From assembly GCA_026770025.1 (NCBI GenBank), contig JAMXDE010000043.1:310001-374000 (forward strand): 64,000 nucleotides of DNA. Direction: 5' to 3'. The stretch comes from Craspedostauros australis. Its lineage: Eukaryota > Bacillariophyta > Bacillariophyceae > Mastogloiales > Achnanthaceae. Made by a program: the position numbers and the translations under genes. Shown piece by piece: positions 32,234 to 42,637 of this stretch (position 1 is the stretch's first letter; the number at the start of each line of letters is the position of its first letter). The notes below the pieces were generated by a model. The model did no database searches. It saw nothing but the letters and a program-made list of their open reading frames with translations, and was not told the DNA's origin.

Positions 32234-33944
32234 TCAAACAAAGAGCAAATATACAATCGATTGGAGGGCCACCAGAGTGCTCAACCCAACCAGTGGTGAC
32301 GATGACGATGTCGGAGCTGCTGTCGGAGCTTCTGTCGGGGCTGCTGTTGGAGCTGCTGTCGGGGCTGCTGTCGGAGCTTCTGTCGGAGCTGTTGTCGGAG
32401 CTGCTGTTGGGGCTGCTGTCGGAGCTTCTGTCGGAGCTGATGTCGGGGCTGCTGTTGGAGCTTCTGTCGGGGCTGCTGTCGGAACTGCTGTTGGAGCTGC
32501 TGTCGGGGCTGCTGTTGGGGCTGCTGTTGGAGCTGATGTCGGGGCTGCTGTCGGGGACCCCACAGCAACTGTGCCGACAGCAGTCAAGTCGGTCATGTTG
32601 AAGCCGTTGTTGGTCATCTTTTCGAAGACGTTGCGGAAATCCTCCATCCACAGCTCGTTGTCGTTCACATAGTCGTTCAGCTTGCTGCTGGTGCTGGCGA
32701 CGGGGCAGTCCACAGCGCCGAGGGTGGCATTGACTTGAGGCATGTTGCAGCTCACGACGCCGCCAGCATCCATGAATCCATCGAAATCGTAGGCCAACCC
32801 GAGATCGCAATTGAGGAAGACAAGCAAGTCGCCCGCCTGCAGGTTGCGGCTTGTGCCGTCACGGTCGATGCCGCTGTTTCCAATGTACTGCCAGATAGCG
32901 GCCCCGTTGGGCGCCTGCGCCGCAACAAAATCTCCGTCCCGCACACTCTCAAAGAATTCATTGTCCAACGTCATTGGGTCGGCCACCCAATTGGTGCTGG
33001 TGATGGGGCCGGACGGCGCAATCGTGATTTGTCCGCTGCGTACATGGATGGATGGATGGACAACAGATGGAAAGAAATTAATGGTTGGTCGAGAGTCGAT
33101 GGAGGCAGAAATGGTGAGCGAGACTCTTGTGTCGTGCACATGTCCTGCACATGACATGCATGTGTGATGCATTTCATTGGATGCTTGCAAGGATGTTGGC
33201 AGAGCCTGTACCTACAGTACGCATTCAAACTCTCACGAGAACAGAAAGCTCAACTTACACTGTGTGTGCTCCGTTTATGGCGACAGTCTCGTCAGCGGTG
33301 AGATCGAAGTGTTGCTTGAAGTAGGCGACAATTTGTTCGGTGGTAAGGTCCACTCCTGGCAATTCCCGTGGTGGACCTGCGACGTCGGTGTAGCCTGCAG
33401 CAGCATCGCATGTTGGCCGACCGAAGTAATCAAATCGGTACTCGAAGTTGTTGTTGGGCTGCATCCCTTCCGCTGCGACCAATCCAGCCAGCCCCCAGAT
33501 ATCTGTGCGGGTGAGGTATTGGGAGTACGTCTCCACGAGCGGACGAAGCGCCTCGATTGGAATGAGCAATCCGCGGTTGTCGCTGTTGGAAAGGTCGATG
33601 CATCCATCACACACATCGACGCAGTCATGGAAGGCGAGACGAATGAATTGCGGTGCAAGGCGGTCGCCGCTTGCGATGAGGTCAACAATATCCTGTCGCA
33701 GCGCGTTGACTGCGTCGCGTGGGGTCGGGAAGTTGAGCGGGGTGACATCATCGCCAGTGGCTCGGCCAGATGTATCCTGGCTCAATCCACGGGTACGACG
33801 GGCGGACCCATTCACGGCATTGTCTGTGCGAGGAGAGGCAGCATCGCTGTCGTGGGGGTTGTCACCGCCCGCGGTGTATCCGAGGTATGGGCATGCCTGT
33901 GCGGCAGCAATGGTTGCGAGGAGAGTTGCGAGGCTGGTCTTCAT
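32234..33944 (-). CDS. Secreted heme peroxidase with mucin-like stalk and GPI-like tail (copy 2)
   Basis: Exon 1 is 33944-33259 and exon 2 is 33035-32234, with a 223-bp intron at the same codon phase and place as in copy 1 (GAHT V|G); 495 residues. Signal peptide 1-17 and CPYLGYTAGGDNPHD as in copy 1, but without the RG and Asp insertions. Distal Arg102/His106 (FIRLAFHDCVD) and proximal His227. After the catalytic domain (to about 380) come about 80 residues of Ala-Pro-Thr repeats (TAAPTSAPTAAPT-like), a likely O-glycosylated rod, then SSSS and an uncharged hydrophobic terminus (LVGLSTLVALQSIVYLLFV), which looks like a GPI-anchor signal. Predicted to be displayed on the cell surface. It is the closest relative of the gene at 19399-21193, and the two flank the EF-hand array. 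Confidence 0.85.
32311..32557 (-). repeat. Minisatellite coding the Ala/Pro/Thr stalk
   Basis: Imperfect 12-base-type units (GGAGCTGCTGTC, GGAGCTTCTGTC on the + strand) encode APT/AAPT/SAPT repeats of the second peroxidase. Frame is intact across all units; the number of units is likely polymorphic. Confidence 0.88.
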
Positions 33945-34110
33945 GCTGGATCTTCGGTGATTTGTTTTCGTTTTTGTTATTGTTTTGGCGTTTGCGTTTT
34001 CTTTGGTGTTTGCTTTTGCTTTTGCTTTTGTTGTTGTTATTGTTTTGGCGTTTGTTATTGTTATTGTAATTGTTTTGGCGTTTGCGTTTTCTTTTGTTGG
34101 TGTTTGATTT
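33945..34110 (-). repeat. A/C-rich 5' leader of peroxidase 2 with repeated motif
   Basis: Directly upstream of the ATG, the + strand motif TGTTTTGGCGTTTG occurs three times, at 33981, 34041 and 34071. The first and third copies match for over 20 bases. (TTTTGC)n and TTGTTATTG units lie between. On the coding strand this is an A/C-rich leader. Probably 5' UTR or core promoter. Confidence 0.6.
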
Positions 34111-36361
34111 TATGAAATGTGAGTGGTGTGTGACGAATTCGGCATTCCCTCGCTGGCATCTCTCCGAGTGGTTGGTGCCCTTCTTCCGTGCCGGCCAGCA
34201 CCAACCTGCTGCCTGACGGAGATGGATACGACTCGAGGAGGAGGATTTGCAAAGAGGCGAGTGTGGCGACGGTGATGCGAAAAATGTACGACTATCCATC
34301 GTTGCCATCCTGTGACGAAGAAACTGGGAGGAGGTCACTTGTTGATGCTTCTCGCGTGTAGCCATCTGGTGATCTGCGATGGGCTCGATTGAGTCTCGGA
34401 AAGCGGAAGACCAGACCAACCCAAGATGTTTGAGTGGCGCGGTTGCTCTCCGCATCGGTCCACGATTGTGACAAGATCACTTTGTGTGGAGATTGCGTGA
34501 TGGAGCATAGAGTACACGCGCGTGCTCGCGGCTTGCCTGTATGCATCGACAGTGCACACTCATGAACACATGTCACCATTTGGTTTGGTTTCGCCGCCCA
34601 ACGAAACACGATTTGTGGCCAAAACGAAACACGAATTGTGCTAATCTTGGGTGACATGCAGATGAAAATTACTGCATACGCCGCACGAGTGTGGAGTGTC
34701 ACCAACGGATGCAGTGGATACCTTTTCTTCATCAACCGCGCGAGTTCCGGTGACGGTTTCTGCACCTCTCGCCTGTTGTGCACACATATTTCGGTTGTAG
34801 TAGACGACGTATGATAGACCCTAAATAGTATGCTATCTCATTCTTGCCTTCAAGTCGTATCGAACAGGGCACCCTCTCCCTGGAAGCAGTGCGTTTTACT
34901 CTCGCTCTCTCTCTCCAGACAGGCAAGAGCTGATCATTGATCTTCTTTGCGACTACACAGGGCAGATCGATCGGTATCTACCAGAAGAGAGAGGTTCGAA
35001 GACAATACACCGCAGATTACTCTGGTTTGCGGTGGTGAAGATCCTTGGTCTTGAGATGTCTCTTTTGTTTCCTTGTTGTGAATGCGAGATGTTGAAGACG
35101 ACATGCGTTATTTTCACGTTAACAAGACATATTATGAAATAAATATTATATCGCCGCAACTTTCAGTACAGTGAACTTGTCCACGTCGTCTTTCCTACAC
35201 GAAAACGTGAATGCTTCGCTGTTTGAAAACGGATACTGCAAATCCTCGTTGGCCTTGTAGGAATCGGTCTTCGGTGACCGGGGGTGACTTTGGCGAATCC
35301 GAAAGCGAAACAAATTGTGACGTACATCGACACGAACACAGACCTGGACGCAGACCACGAGCACCGTCGCGCTTCTGCTGAAAGGGATACGAGCTAGGAA
35401 TGGCACCGGAATGCCTTGATGCGCGGTGGGATGCTCGCAAGCGACACGGACACAGCCATCGCCGGCGGAGCATTATCTTTCCATCGTCCTAAAAGTGGAT
35501 GAAAGGAACGCGCAACCATGCCGTCGGCGAAGAACATGTGTTGAAAAGCGCCGATGCGCACGGAGGGTCCTCGCTGCAACCAAATTCACGGGCATTGCAC
35601 CGAGTAATGAAGCGTCAAGACCCACTTCAAATAGTGGGAGGAAAGCCCCTTGCGTTGCGCTCCAAAGGGGCTCAAAACAGCAAAACGCATTGGCAGGTGG
35701 GACGGAAAACGGAGGGAGAGGTCAGCGAAAGGGAATTTTGTTTGTTTCCTCACCCTCGACGTACTCTTACAGCAGGTTCTTGCGCAGCGGCACAACTCGA
35801 TCCGGCTCATCTCGTGAAGGAAAGCAAGACTGGCCGACAGGGTAATAGGAGCGGGCAATCATGTCGACCCCGTCAATCATTCTTTCTATCTCTGTTGCTC
35901 AGCGGTGACAATTGTGATATACTATGGTTGTTGGAAATGAAGGAGAAAAGCCGACGAACCGACTCGTTGTCCGATGGCATTGGGCCTCGTAGGACGCAGA
36001 CATGGGCAAGCTTCCGGAATATAGTACCAGTCTGCAACTCATGTATCTCGTGACTGCTGCAAGGAGCGTGCCCGCTTCCATTACATGGGTTGAAGTTGTG
36101 GAAAGAGCTGACTGGCGTGACTCCACCAACCATCCGACTGCCGCAAGGGTGGAATTCAATCGCCAGTCTCCTCGGAAGTCGTACTGATCAACTCCCTCCA
36201 ATCCTGGGCCGCAGCCGCGACTGTCGGATATGCTACGAGTAGCAAGTATGGTCCCTTTCTGCTTGTATAATAGCATGGAACTAACAACTCATTGCGAGAC
36301 AACCAACCAGCAGCGATTATAGTACTCTATCTGATTGAAACAACTGATTGGCCCAAATGCG
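34111..36361. other. Intergenic, 2.25 kb without a supported gene
   Basis: Several frames of 140-184 codons exist (for example 35499-36053 +), but none has a domain, signal peptide or sensible composition. A CT-rich stretch lies near 34890-34920. No structured RNA or repeat noticed. Confidence 0.4.
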
Positions 36362-38593
36362 TTATGACTGCGTTACGACGGGCACGAGAACGAGGGCGGC
36401 CAGGAACCAGCTGCCCAACGCCGCAGCCGCGCGGCCGATGTCGACGCCTTCGATCTCCTGCTGGGCCGGCACCTCGGTATCGTTCTCGACGACGTTGTAG
36501 ACGATCCACGCCGACAGCAGCAGATCCCCCTGCGTGCCCGTGAGCGTGAAGTTGCAGACGAGCAGGAGGATCCAGAACGTTCCCGCAATGATGTTGTGCG
36601 CCCCGCGACCGAAGAGGGCCTGCGACATGCGTCCGCCGTCGCTGGAACCCAACGGCATGAGGGCCACGGCGTTGATGAGCATGCCGCAGTATCCGGCGAT
36701 GGCGAAAGGGTGCAGCGGGACGGGTGATTTGGTGTTCTGGTTGGCGATGGCGGCCAGGACGTCGTTGCCGTTGAGGAAGGTGTCGACGATGGTGGTGCCG
36801 AGCGTGCTGAGCTGGATGACGCTGGTGGGCAAGGCGGGCAGGAGCTGGATGGCGGATGCATCGCCGCTGGCCATGATCTCTGTCGTCATGGACAATCCCG
36901 TGAGGAGGAAGGCAGCGGATGCCGCCATGCCGAGGACGGGTCCCGCGATGGCGAAATCAAACAAGGACGAGCGGTTCTTGGGCGACGATATAATTTTGGT
37001 GTAGGCTCCCAGCAGAGGAAGGCTGTTGAGGAAGGGTAGGAGGGTGGGGAAGACGGACGAAACCTTGAATTGGTCGCGCTTGGCCACGAGCTGATGTCCC
37101 AATTCGTGCGATGCCAGGATGGAAAGGAGGGGAACGAGGATCTGAGCGATCTTGCCGTTGAACCAATCGAATCCTGAAAAGTCCCCAAGCGAAGCGTATT
37201 CGTTGAGCTTGTCGAAGACGGCGTCGTTGGAACCGTAGACGCCGATGCAGAAGAGCGACGTCGTGACGATGGCGCAGACCGTGGAGATCTGCGAGAAGAT
37301 GGGATTGCTGGCAGGCGAAAAGTCCTTGTGCAGCAGGACGAGGACCCGCTCCGAGTCGAAAGGACCATCGTCGACGCGCGGCATGGTGGGATCGTTCATG
37401 TAGGCAAGCGTACCGTTCCATGACTCGACCGCCGGCAGCTTGTCGTTGAGCGCCGCCATGAAGTCATCGGGCTTGTCGGTGAAATCCTTGTTGACGATGT
37501 TGCCACGGATGATGTATCCGCACAGGGCCTCCTCCGGCGTGCCGCTCGTCGAGAACATGCGCGACGATGAGTTACCTTGATCCAACGCCGCCATGACGAT
37601 CTCGAGATCCCTGGCCGAGGGACGCACGCCCTCCTTGCGCACGTTGCGAGCGAGTTTGCTGTTGAGGTTGCTTTCGGCGCGCGCCTGTTCCGGCGACTTG
37701 TCGAGGACGTCGGCGAAGAACTTGTCGATCTGCAGCTCCACGTTGTCCAATGACGATTCTGTCTTGTTGGGGGGCGACCTCGTCGCATTGATGGTCTTGG
37801 CGGTGGTGGAAAAGACGAGGTCGGAGATGGTTTTGCCGTCGGCCATGGTGATGGTGACGAGGCCGCGATCGGCACGCTTGATCGCCTTGATGGAATCCTG
37901 CAACCGCTGTTCCGTGAGCTGAATACGGTTGTCGTGGAACCGGCGCATGAGCTGCGGTATCTGCAGCAGCATGCAGAGGCGGTACTCGCCGACCTTGCTG
38001 GTGTCCTCCTTCTCACCCAAGGACAGGAGGGCCTCGACCATGGACCTCTGCGCGATGGAAGGCAGCTTGACGAAGACGGCCATGGCCTGCTGGAACTCCT
38101 CCTCGGACATGCCCTCCGGTGGCTCCATGTTGACGACGATCCTCGCCTGGCCTGCCTCTGCAACGTCGCGCTGCACAAGCTTTTGGTAATTCAGCAGCCT
38201 CTTCTCCTCCAGCCGCAGCTGATCGTCCGTGGTGATCGCTGCGATTCGAGCGTCCGCCGACTTCAGATCCTCGATGATGAACTCCATCTTCTGCTTCTCA
38301 TGCACCAGCGCCCTCCGCGCCACTGGTGACATCGTCTCGTTCTTTCCGCTGGTAGTGGTCGGCTCAGTGGTGGTCTCAGTGGTCGCGCCAGGATCCTCCG
38401 ATGACAGGAACAGCGGCTGCGATCGCGGCATGCTCCTGGTGGAACGCATCATGCTGCGCACGGAGATGGGCGCAAGGGCCTCCACCATCACGGCATTCTC
38501 GTGGCTGCGATGTTGCAGGAGATCCAACGATGCGGCAGCCGCAATGACCACCATCGCGACAGATATCGCACCGCATCTCGTTCTGCGCGCCAT
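36362..38593 (-). CDS. Site-2-protease-like plastid metalloprotease (EGY family)
   Basis: Single-exon protein of 743 residues from the ATG at 38593; the frame is open further but without an ATG. The zinc site HELGH (496-500) sits in a membrane segment, and the second motif, MPLGSSDGGR, at about 646-655 matches the EGY form of the S2P NxxPxxxLDGG signature. Several hydrophobic helices surround both. The family cleaves membrane-embedded substrates; EGY proteins of plants act in thylakoids. The start, basic then hydrophobic (AISVAMVVIAAAASLDLL) with a VEALAPISVR element, resembles a diatom bipartite plastid signal with an ASAFAP-like site where Leu replaces Phe. That targeting is inference. Residues about 90-400 are a long, mostly soluble region with helical Glu/Lys-rich segments, as in EGY proteins. 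Confidence 0.88.
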   Translation of the reverse strand: MARRTRCGAISVAMVVIAAAASLDLLQHRSHENAVMVEALAPISVRSMMRSTRSMPRSQPLFLSSEDPGATTETTTEPTTTSGKNETMSPVARRALVHEKQKMEFIIEDLKSADARIAAITTDDQLRLEEKRLLNYQKLVQRDVAEAGQARIVVNMEPPEGMSEEEFQQAMAVFVKLPSIAQRSMVEALLSLGEKEDTSKVGEYRLCMLLQIPQLMRRFHDNRIQLTEQRLQDSIKAIKRADRGLVTITMADGKTISDLVFSTTAKTINATRSPPNKTESSLDNVELQIDKFFADVLDKSPEQARAESNLNSKLARNVRKEGVRPSARDLEIVMAALDQGNSSSRMFSTSGTPEEALCGYIIRGNIVNKDFTDKPDDFMAALNDKLPAVESWNGTLAYMNDPTMPRVDDGPFDSERVLVLLHKDFSPASNPIFSQISTVCAIVTTSLFCIGVYGSNDAVFDKLNEYASLGDFSGFDWFNGKIAQILVPLLSILASHELGHQLVAKRDQFKVSSVFPTLLPFLNSLPLLGAYTKIISSPKNRSSLFDFAIAGPVLGMAASAAFLLTGLSMTTEIMASGDASAIQLLPALPTSVIQLSTLGTTIVDTFLNGNDVLAAIANQNTKSPVPLHPFAIAGYCGMLINAVALMPLGSSDGGRMSQALFGRGAHNIIAGTFWILLLVCNFTLTGTQGDLLLSAWIVYNVVENDTEVPAQQEIEGVDIGRAAAALGSWFLAALVLVPVVTQS

Positions 38594-39214
38594 CTTGCGA
38601 ATGGATCGTGCACGGCGAGTTCGTCTTGTCGTCGTTAGAAGCAGAGAGTGTTGAGCGGAGCGGTGAGATTGTCTCCAACTTCCGAATTTCTTGAATGAAT
38701 GCTGATTGGTATGCACTTGGATGGTCTCCAGCAAGTGTACTCCTGTACTCTATTCTGCTTTGGAATGCAAGATCAGGGTATGATCGTAGAATGGATTGGA
38801 GCGGTTGTGATGCCAGATGAATCTGACAAGATCGGGCAGGTTGTGGTTGTTGTTTGAGGTTCTTGGATTTTGTGTCAAGCGCGATCCACATTTGTGGTGG
38901 TTGTTCCATCTGGTGACGTGTGCAATGTTCCTTCTGACGTTTTTCGAATGGTTCAAGCAATCGACTTTTCCGATCAAAACTTGGAACAAGCTACAAATCA
39001 AAAGTAGAGTGCTGCAACACAGCATCCAAACAAGCGCAATTCAAACATCAGAATAGAATAGTTGGAATAAAGCCAAGAATTGAACATATTAGTCCTCATG
39101 CGTGCGAGTATTGGTATTGGTCGATCGTACATACATACCACCACCATTCGTTCATGTTTGATTCATAGCACTGCTCCAAAGGACACTTGCATTGGAACGG
39201 ATGCTGTCCATCTC
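38594..39214. other. Intergenic between the S2P-like and sulfotransferase genes
   Basis: Upstream region of the S2P-like gene and downstream of the next minus-strand gene. No coding or RNA signal. Confidence 0.45.
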
Positions 39215-41908
39215 TCATTCGTTTCTGGCGGCGCAATCTTTCTTCACCACCTCCAGATCCATTCCTGCTGGCACATCTGTCGCGTTGCGTATCTTGAGAT
39301 CGTTCCAAATGGCGTAGTCGGTGGCGTACGCTTGCTCCACCATGCGTCGTAATTCCGGTGTGTAGAATTCCTCCTGCTTTTGTTTGGAATTCGTCGAATG
39401 GCGATACACGTCGCGCGATGTCTGATGATGCTGGTTGAAACCGTGCGATATGCCATCGTTCGTCGCTTCGGAGGATGGAGGCATCATGGCGCATGCGGAG
39501 CGCTCAGAGGTGACCTTCGTCTTGCCGTACGCAAACGTCTTGCCGTAATCTTCCCACATTCCCACCCGTTCCAGCAGCATCTTCGTTTGCACGGCGGCAT
39601 GATCGATGTTGCCGACAAAGTCGAAGTTGGGAAGCAGGACGTCCATGCCGCAGGTCATGTACTGCGGTTTCCAATGCGGATCCACGCCCCACGGCACGGG
39701 TGCTGTGGCGTTCGTCTTTGGATCTCGCGTCAGGATGCGCACGAACTCGTCGAAGGATACCTGGCGTTCCTCCGCGAGACCCAGCATGTACTTGGCATTC
39801 TTCGAGTTCCCGCGCACCTTGTTCAGGTAGGCCGACAGCAGCCGTTCCGCAGGGTCTCGGAAGAACACAGCACGCGTCCACGATGGATCGTACCATATGT
39901 TGCGCGCGACGTCCATGTCCAAATGTCGGAATTGGAACACTTCGCGGTCGACCTTGAAGTGCGGGAGACTCAGGTAATCCCTGGCCCCGAAGGAGTACCG
40001 GATGAATTTGACCCATTCGGTGATGGCGACCTTCGGGATGCCACAAAAGATCAGCTTGTGCTCCGGAACGAAGTACATGTGATGCGAGCTCGCTTGGTGC
40101 ACCGGACACGTCAATCCCAACGGGGCTGATCGTTCCGATGCTGTCGCAAGTGCGGCGTCATTGCCATCGTTTGCGTCGTCGTTTGCACTGTCGTCCCTTG
40201 CCATGAACATCGCCAACCGATCTTGCATGGGCTCGCAATCGAAGTGCCGCGATGCGCCTTCTTGATCGCGCTCCTTGCCGCACATTTTGATTTGCTTGTT
40301 GGCCTGGAACGTGTGCATCTCATGTGAGTTCGCAGCCGGCGCGTTGGGATAGAACCGATCGCGCAGCTCCCAGCTCTTCCACGGCCAGGAGTGATTGGCT
40401 TCGCTGGCCTGCGGCGTGAAGCACGTCGCGGTGCACGTGCAGGGTCCGCTGAAGGGCCGACGCCGCGTTTCATCCGTCTGACCCACGTGGTACGCGCCCT
40501 TCTGGATGATCCTGCGCACGTGTTCCGAGACTGGCATGCAGACATGGCCAGCTTTATCGTAGATCATGTTGGGGATGTGTCCCACAGGCGCGAAGCCGTC
40601 CTCGTAGTGATGGACGAAGGTGCTCTGCTGAGTTCGTTGCGCATCTTCAGTAGCGGTGGCGAGAGCGTACACGGAATTGAGGATGCCGCTGAAGGACCAA
40701 TCGGAAAGCAATGACTGCTGCCGATCGTTTTTGCCATTGGCAATGCTTGGCATTTTGCCATTCTGATGCCTGCAACCGGCAAGGTCCGGGCAGGTCTCTT
40801 CGTGGCACACCGTCCACTTGAGTGCGTTCGGATTCAAGGTTCTTTGGGTATTGCCGACCGGGTCGAAGTACGAAAAGGCCGCAACATGCTTTTTCTGAAT
40901 GTCCAAATCGCTCTGCTTCTTCATCTTCTGTGAGGCGTTGAGGTTTGCATCGGCCGTGATGAAGGTCCAGTTGAACGTGACTTGCAACGGATGTTCTGTC
41001 ATGTAGGTCTGTATGTCACTGGGACGCGACGCCACGGTCGGAGAGGCTGGACAGGTGGGGATATCTGCATCATCCTCCGCCGTTTGCTGGGCCTTTGCCT
41101 TCGCTTTGTTGCAAAACTGGAAGGTCACAGACTGCTCCGGCAGCGGCTGCAGCAGCGACTCCGCATGGATTTGCGCCGTGAAGAGGTTTTGCGCCATTTC
41201 CTCCTCCAACGCCTTCGTCAGCCACACGGTGAACTTGATGGAGTTGACTTCGGGTGCTGTTGCTGACGGTGTGGGCGACGATGACGACGATGATGATGCT
41301 GGGTAGTTTGGAGACGGCTCTTCTATTTGATTCATATTATTGGAGTCAACCTCGTCAGTTTCGGCGTCATTGTCAGCGTCGTCAATGTCAGCGACGGCAA
41401 TGTCAGCGACGGCAATGTCAGCGACGCCATTTTCATCACCGCCACCATCCTCATCGATCTCATCATCTCCATCTTCATCCGAATCGCCCATACCGCTTTT
41501 CGCTCCTTTGGTGACCTTCACGACGGCACCAGGCCCACCGACTTTGATGATCTTCATGGACGACGCCGGCACCACAAGTTGCTGAACCGGTGGCGATGTC
41601 GCCTCGGGCTTGGGTTGTTCATGCGTGGCATGCCTCAGAATGGCCTGCTTCGCCGACTTTGTCATGCGCGCTTCCGATGATGGTTGCACTGCATCCATCC
41701 TGGCAACGCGCGTTCGGGCATCGATGTTGGCTTGCGACGCCGTGAAGTGGGACGTCTGCTCCAGGTTGTTGAAGATGCTGAATCCCACGAGGATGGCGAC
41801 GCTCAGGATGGGTGCCGACGATGCGAACGAACGCTTCGATTGCTGCTGCTGCTGCGCGCCGCCGGCAGTCTGCTGGTTCAGCTGTCGTCTTGGGGGTCGC
41901 AGTCGCAT
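39215..41908 (-). CDS. Carbohydrate-sulfotransferase-like type II membrane protein
   Basis: Single-exon protein of 897 residues. A basic Gln-rich cytoplasmic start is followed by a membrane anchor at about 31-47 (SAPILSVAILVGFSIF), as in Golgi enzymes. A long acidic stem (about 140-200) contains ADIAV repeats and Ser runs. The catalytic part is at the C-terminus: FCGIPKVAITEWVKF (621-635) is the PAPS 5'-phosphosulfate loop and FFRDPAERLLSAYLNK (682-697) the 3'-phosphate site, both typical of the Sulfotransfer_2 family. NFDFVGNIDH follows about 90 residues later. There are several sequons (NWT, NAS, NHS, NAT). Likely sulfates a glycan of the wall or secreted mucilage; the acceptor is not determinable. 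It is divergent from HPRT across 729 bases. It is much longer than animal homologues (about 350-450 residues) because of the stem and a Cys-rich middle. Confidence 0.87.
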   Translation of the reverse strand: MRLRPPRRQLNQQTAGGAQQQQQSKRSFASSAPILSVAILVGFSIFNNLEQTSHFTASQANIDARTRVARMDAVQPSSEARMTKSAKQAILRHATHEQPKPEATSPPVQQLVVPASSMKIIKVGGPGAVVKVTKGAKSGMGDSDEDGDDEIDEDGGGDENGVADIAVADIAVADIDDADNDAETDEVDSNNMNQIEEPSPNYPASSSSSSSPTPSATAPEVNSIKFTVWLTKALEEEMAQNLFTAQIHAESLLQPLPEQSVTFQFCNKAKAKAQQTAEDDADIPTCPASPTVASRPSDIQTYMTEHPLQVTFNWTFITADANLNASQKMKKQSDLDIQKKHVAAFSYFDPVGNTQRTLNPNALKWTVCHEETCPDLAGCRHQNGKMPSIANGKNDRQQSLLSDWSFSGILNSVYALATATEDAQRTQQSTFVHHYEDGFAPVGHIPNMIYDKAGHVCMPVSEHVRRIIQKGAYHVGQTDETRRRPFSGPCTCTATCFTPQASEANHSWPWKSWELRDRFYPNAPAANSHEMHTFQANKQIKMCGKERDQEGASRHFDCEPMQDRLAMFMARDDSANDDANDGNDAALATASERSAPLGLTCPVHQASSHHMYFVPEHKLIFCGIPKVAITEWVKFIRYSFGARDYLSLPHFKVDREVFQFRHLDMDVARNIWYDPSWTRAVFFRDPAERLLSAYLNKVRGNSKNAKYMLGLAEERQVSFDEFVRILTRDPKTNATAPVPWGVDPHWKPQYMTCGMDVLLPNFDFVGNIDHAAVQTKMLLERVGMWEDYGKTFAYGKTKVTSERSACAMMPPSSEATNDGISHGFNQHHQTSRDVYRHSTNSKQKQEEFYTPELRRMVEQAYATDYAIWNDLKIRNATDVPAGMDLEVVKKDCAARNE

Positions 41909-42637
41909 CTTGAGTCAATGTTGCGGATACGTGTGGTGCGGAAGTGAGGCGCTGTTTCAAATGTTCAGCGTGCACGATGGTTGACGCTTGCTGGATTGTT
42001 GGTGGCGGTGTTGTTTCAAGACGACGAGGAAGGTCACGACCGCAGTATTGGGAAGTATTGGTATGGTGCTGCTATGATTTATGATATGATCTACGATCCC
42101 ACTTCAGCCAGAATGCTGTCGACGGTACGCCTGTTTGCTTTGCACGTGTTGTTTGCTGTTTGCTCATTTTCTCACATGTTTTCCGTGAAAGTGTTGTTGT
42201 GGTCTTTTGTCGACTATTTGGCGATACTGGTTGCTGACCCATTCGAATGAAACGCCTTCGTTTGTTTGCGTGTAGATTGAGACAACAAATGTAGAGATGA
42301 ACTCTGACGCAAAGATGCGACGAGGAGCCTCGAATTCTCAGAACCGGACAAATCAACCACAACACCAAAATTGCTGACATCACGAAGGGATCTTCTTTGG
42401 CACCGCACACAGAGAAGATGCGAATGCAGACGAGCCAACAAGCACGCGTACAAACGAGAGCAGCACGAGGAGAGGGAGAGACACAACGATCCATCACATC
42501 ACAGTGTATCACAACGCATCGAATTGTGCCACATCACATCAATCTTCTTATCTGCTTGAAGCCGCCAACGTTGCTGTGATCTCCACACGGACATCGACAC
42601 GTCGAAGCGCTCCCCGGCGACAACAAAGAGTGTAGCC
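41909..42637. promoter_or_regulatory. Shared divergent promoter region of the sulfotransferase and HPRT genes
   Basis: 729 bases separate two outward-facing start codons, so both promoters must lie here. I see no unmistakable TATA box or known operator, only short AT-rich stretches (ATGATTTATGATATGATC near 42073). Inferred from geometry alone. Confidence 0.4.
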
